Below, piece after piece: positions 63,950 through 64,000 of a stretch of 64,000 bases of DNA. Each line of letters starts with the position of its first letter. Within the stretch, counting starts at the first letter, position 1. Made by a program: the position numbers and the translations under genes. The DNA lies in contig JAJDTG010000020.1 in NCBI GenBank assembly GCA_022827275.1, forward strand, positions 62,001 to 126,000, written 5' to 3'. The stretch is from Candidatus Dadabacteria bacterium. GTDB taxonomy: Bacteria > Desulfobacterota_D > UBA1144 > Nemesobacterales > Nemesobacteraceae. A model generated the notes under the pieces. That model was not told the origin of the DNA, ran no database searches, and saw only the letters and a list, made by a program, of their open reading frames with translations.

Positions 63950-64000
63950 ATGAGAGAATGGGAATGGAAGGGTTCGCGTTGGTGGAAGTTTGACTTCCAT
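63950..64000 (+). CDS. TrlF-family PHP/AAA-like ATPase (partial, N-terminus only)
   Basis: The window ends 17 codons into this gene. The N-terminus reads MREWEWKGSRWWKFDFH, which matches my recollection of TrlF-family proteins, where a PHP-type FDFHTHTP motif follows. GAGG lies eight bases before the ATG. The match is by memory and short, so treat the family as probable only. Confidence 0.5.
   Translation, partial: MREWEWKGSRWWKFDFH

Overview
This window looks like the origin region of a chromosome from a Gram-negative, deep-branching bacterium. The outer-membrane evidence is a TonB-dependent receptor, lipoproteins, an MltA-type lytic transglycosylase and gspLMN of a type II secretion system. 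The F420 genes cofC and cofD, a menaquinone-type EtfD-like protein and a JDVT-CTERM sorting tail argue against an ordinary gammaproteobacterium. A Dadabacteria- or Desulfobacterota-like lineage is my guess and is not proven by the sequence. TTG and GTG starts are common (pgm, folK, DUF502, dnaA, cofC, thiD, gspM, gspN).

The replication origin is probably the 384-bp dnaA-dnaN intergenic region (54457-54840), which holds relaxed DnaA boxes and a TAC-repeat DnaA-trio. Genes to its left are mostly on the minus strand and genes to its right are on the plus strand, as expected for bidirectional replication. Two canonical parS sites (TGTTTCACGTGAAACA) lie about 20 kb to the left, on either side of mnmE.

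Layout from the left: trpE-trpG; a phosphoglucomutase/phosphomannomutase; orphan higA; a PH-domain protein; an orphan DUF35 protein; thiD; an unknown membrane protein; folD; folK; a pterin dehydratase; secA; smc; a PpiD-like membrane chaperone; cofD; a sucrase/ferredoxin-like protein; and mltA. Next comes an AT-rich three-gene cassette (20.7-23.0 kb) with its own promoter, then a ROK sugar kinase and a Panacea/RelE-type toxin-antitoxin pair with a clear operator. The pheT-ihfA-DUF502-tilS operon follows, then a lipoprotein gene with an in-frame amber codon and a complete IS1595-family element inserted at a parS site. After mnmE come a TetR/AhpD-like pair, midA, folE2, mazG, pabB-pabC, an EtfD-like oxidoreductase, a secreted JDVT-CTERM protein, a TonB receptor split in two at an (AT)6 tract, a DsbA-like protein, two CNNM/CorC proteins and thiL. 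Right of the origin are dnaN, gspLMN, pheA-hisC-tyrA, msrB, tRNA-Met, cofC and the start of another accessory locus (an excisionase-like HTH gene followed by what looks like trlF).

Several genes share pathways. folE2, folK, folD, pabB, pabC and perhaps trpG serve folate synthesis. trpE/G, pheA, hisC and tyrA serve aromatic amino acids. thiD and thiL serve thiamine, and cofC and cofD serve F420. The most striking observations are the IS whose 8-bp target duplication overlaps a parS site, a second parS inside a perfect 32-bp palindrome that also reads as an intrinsic terminator, the uncharacterised MBL cassette, the Panacea operator overlapping a -35 box, and the dinucleotide-tract frameshift in the TonB receptor.
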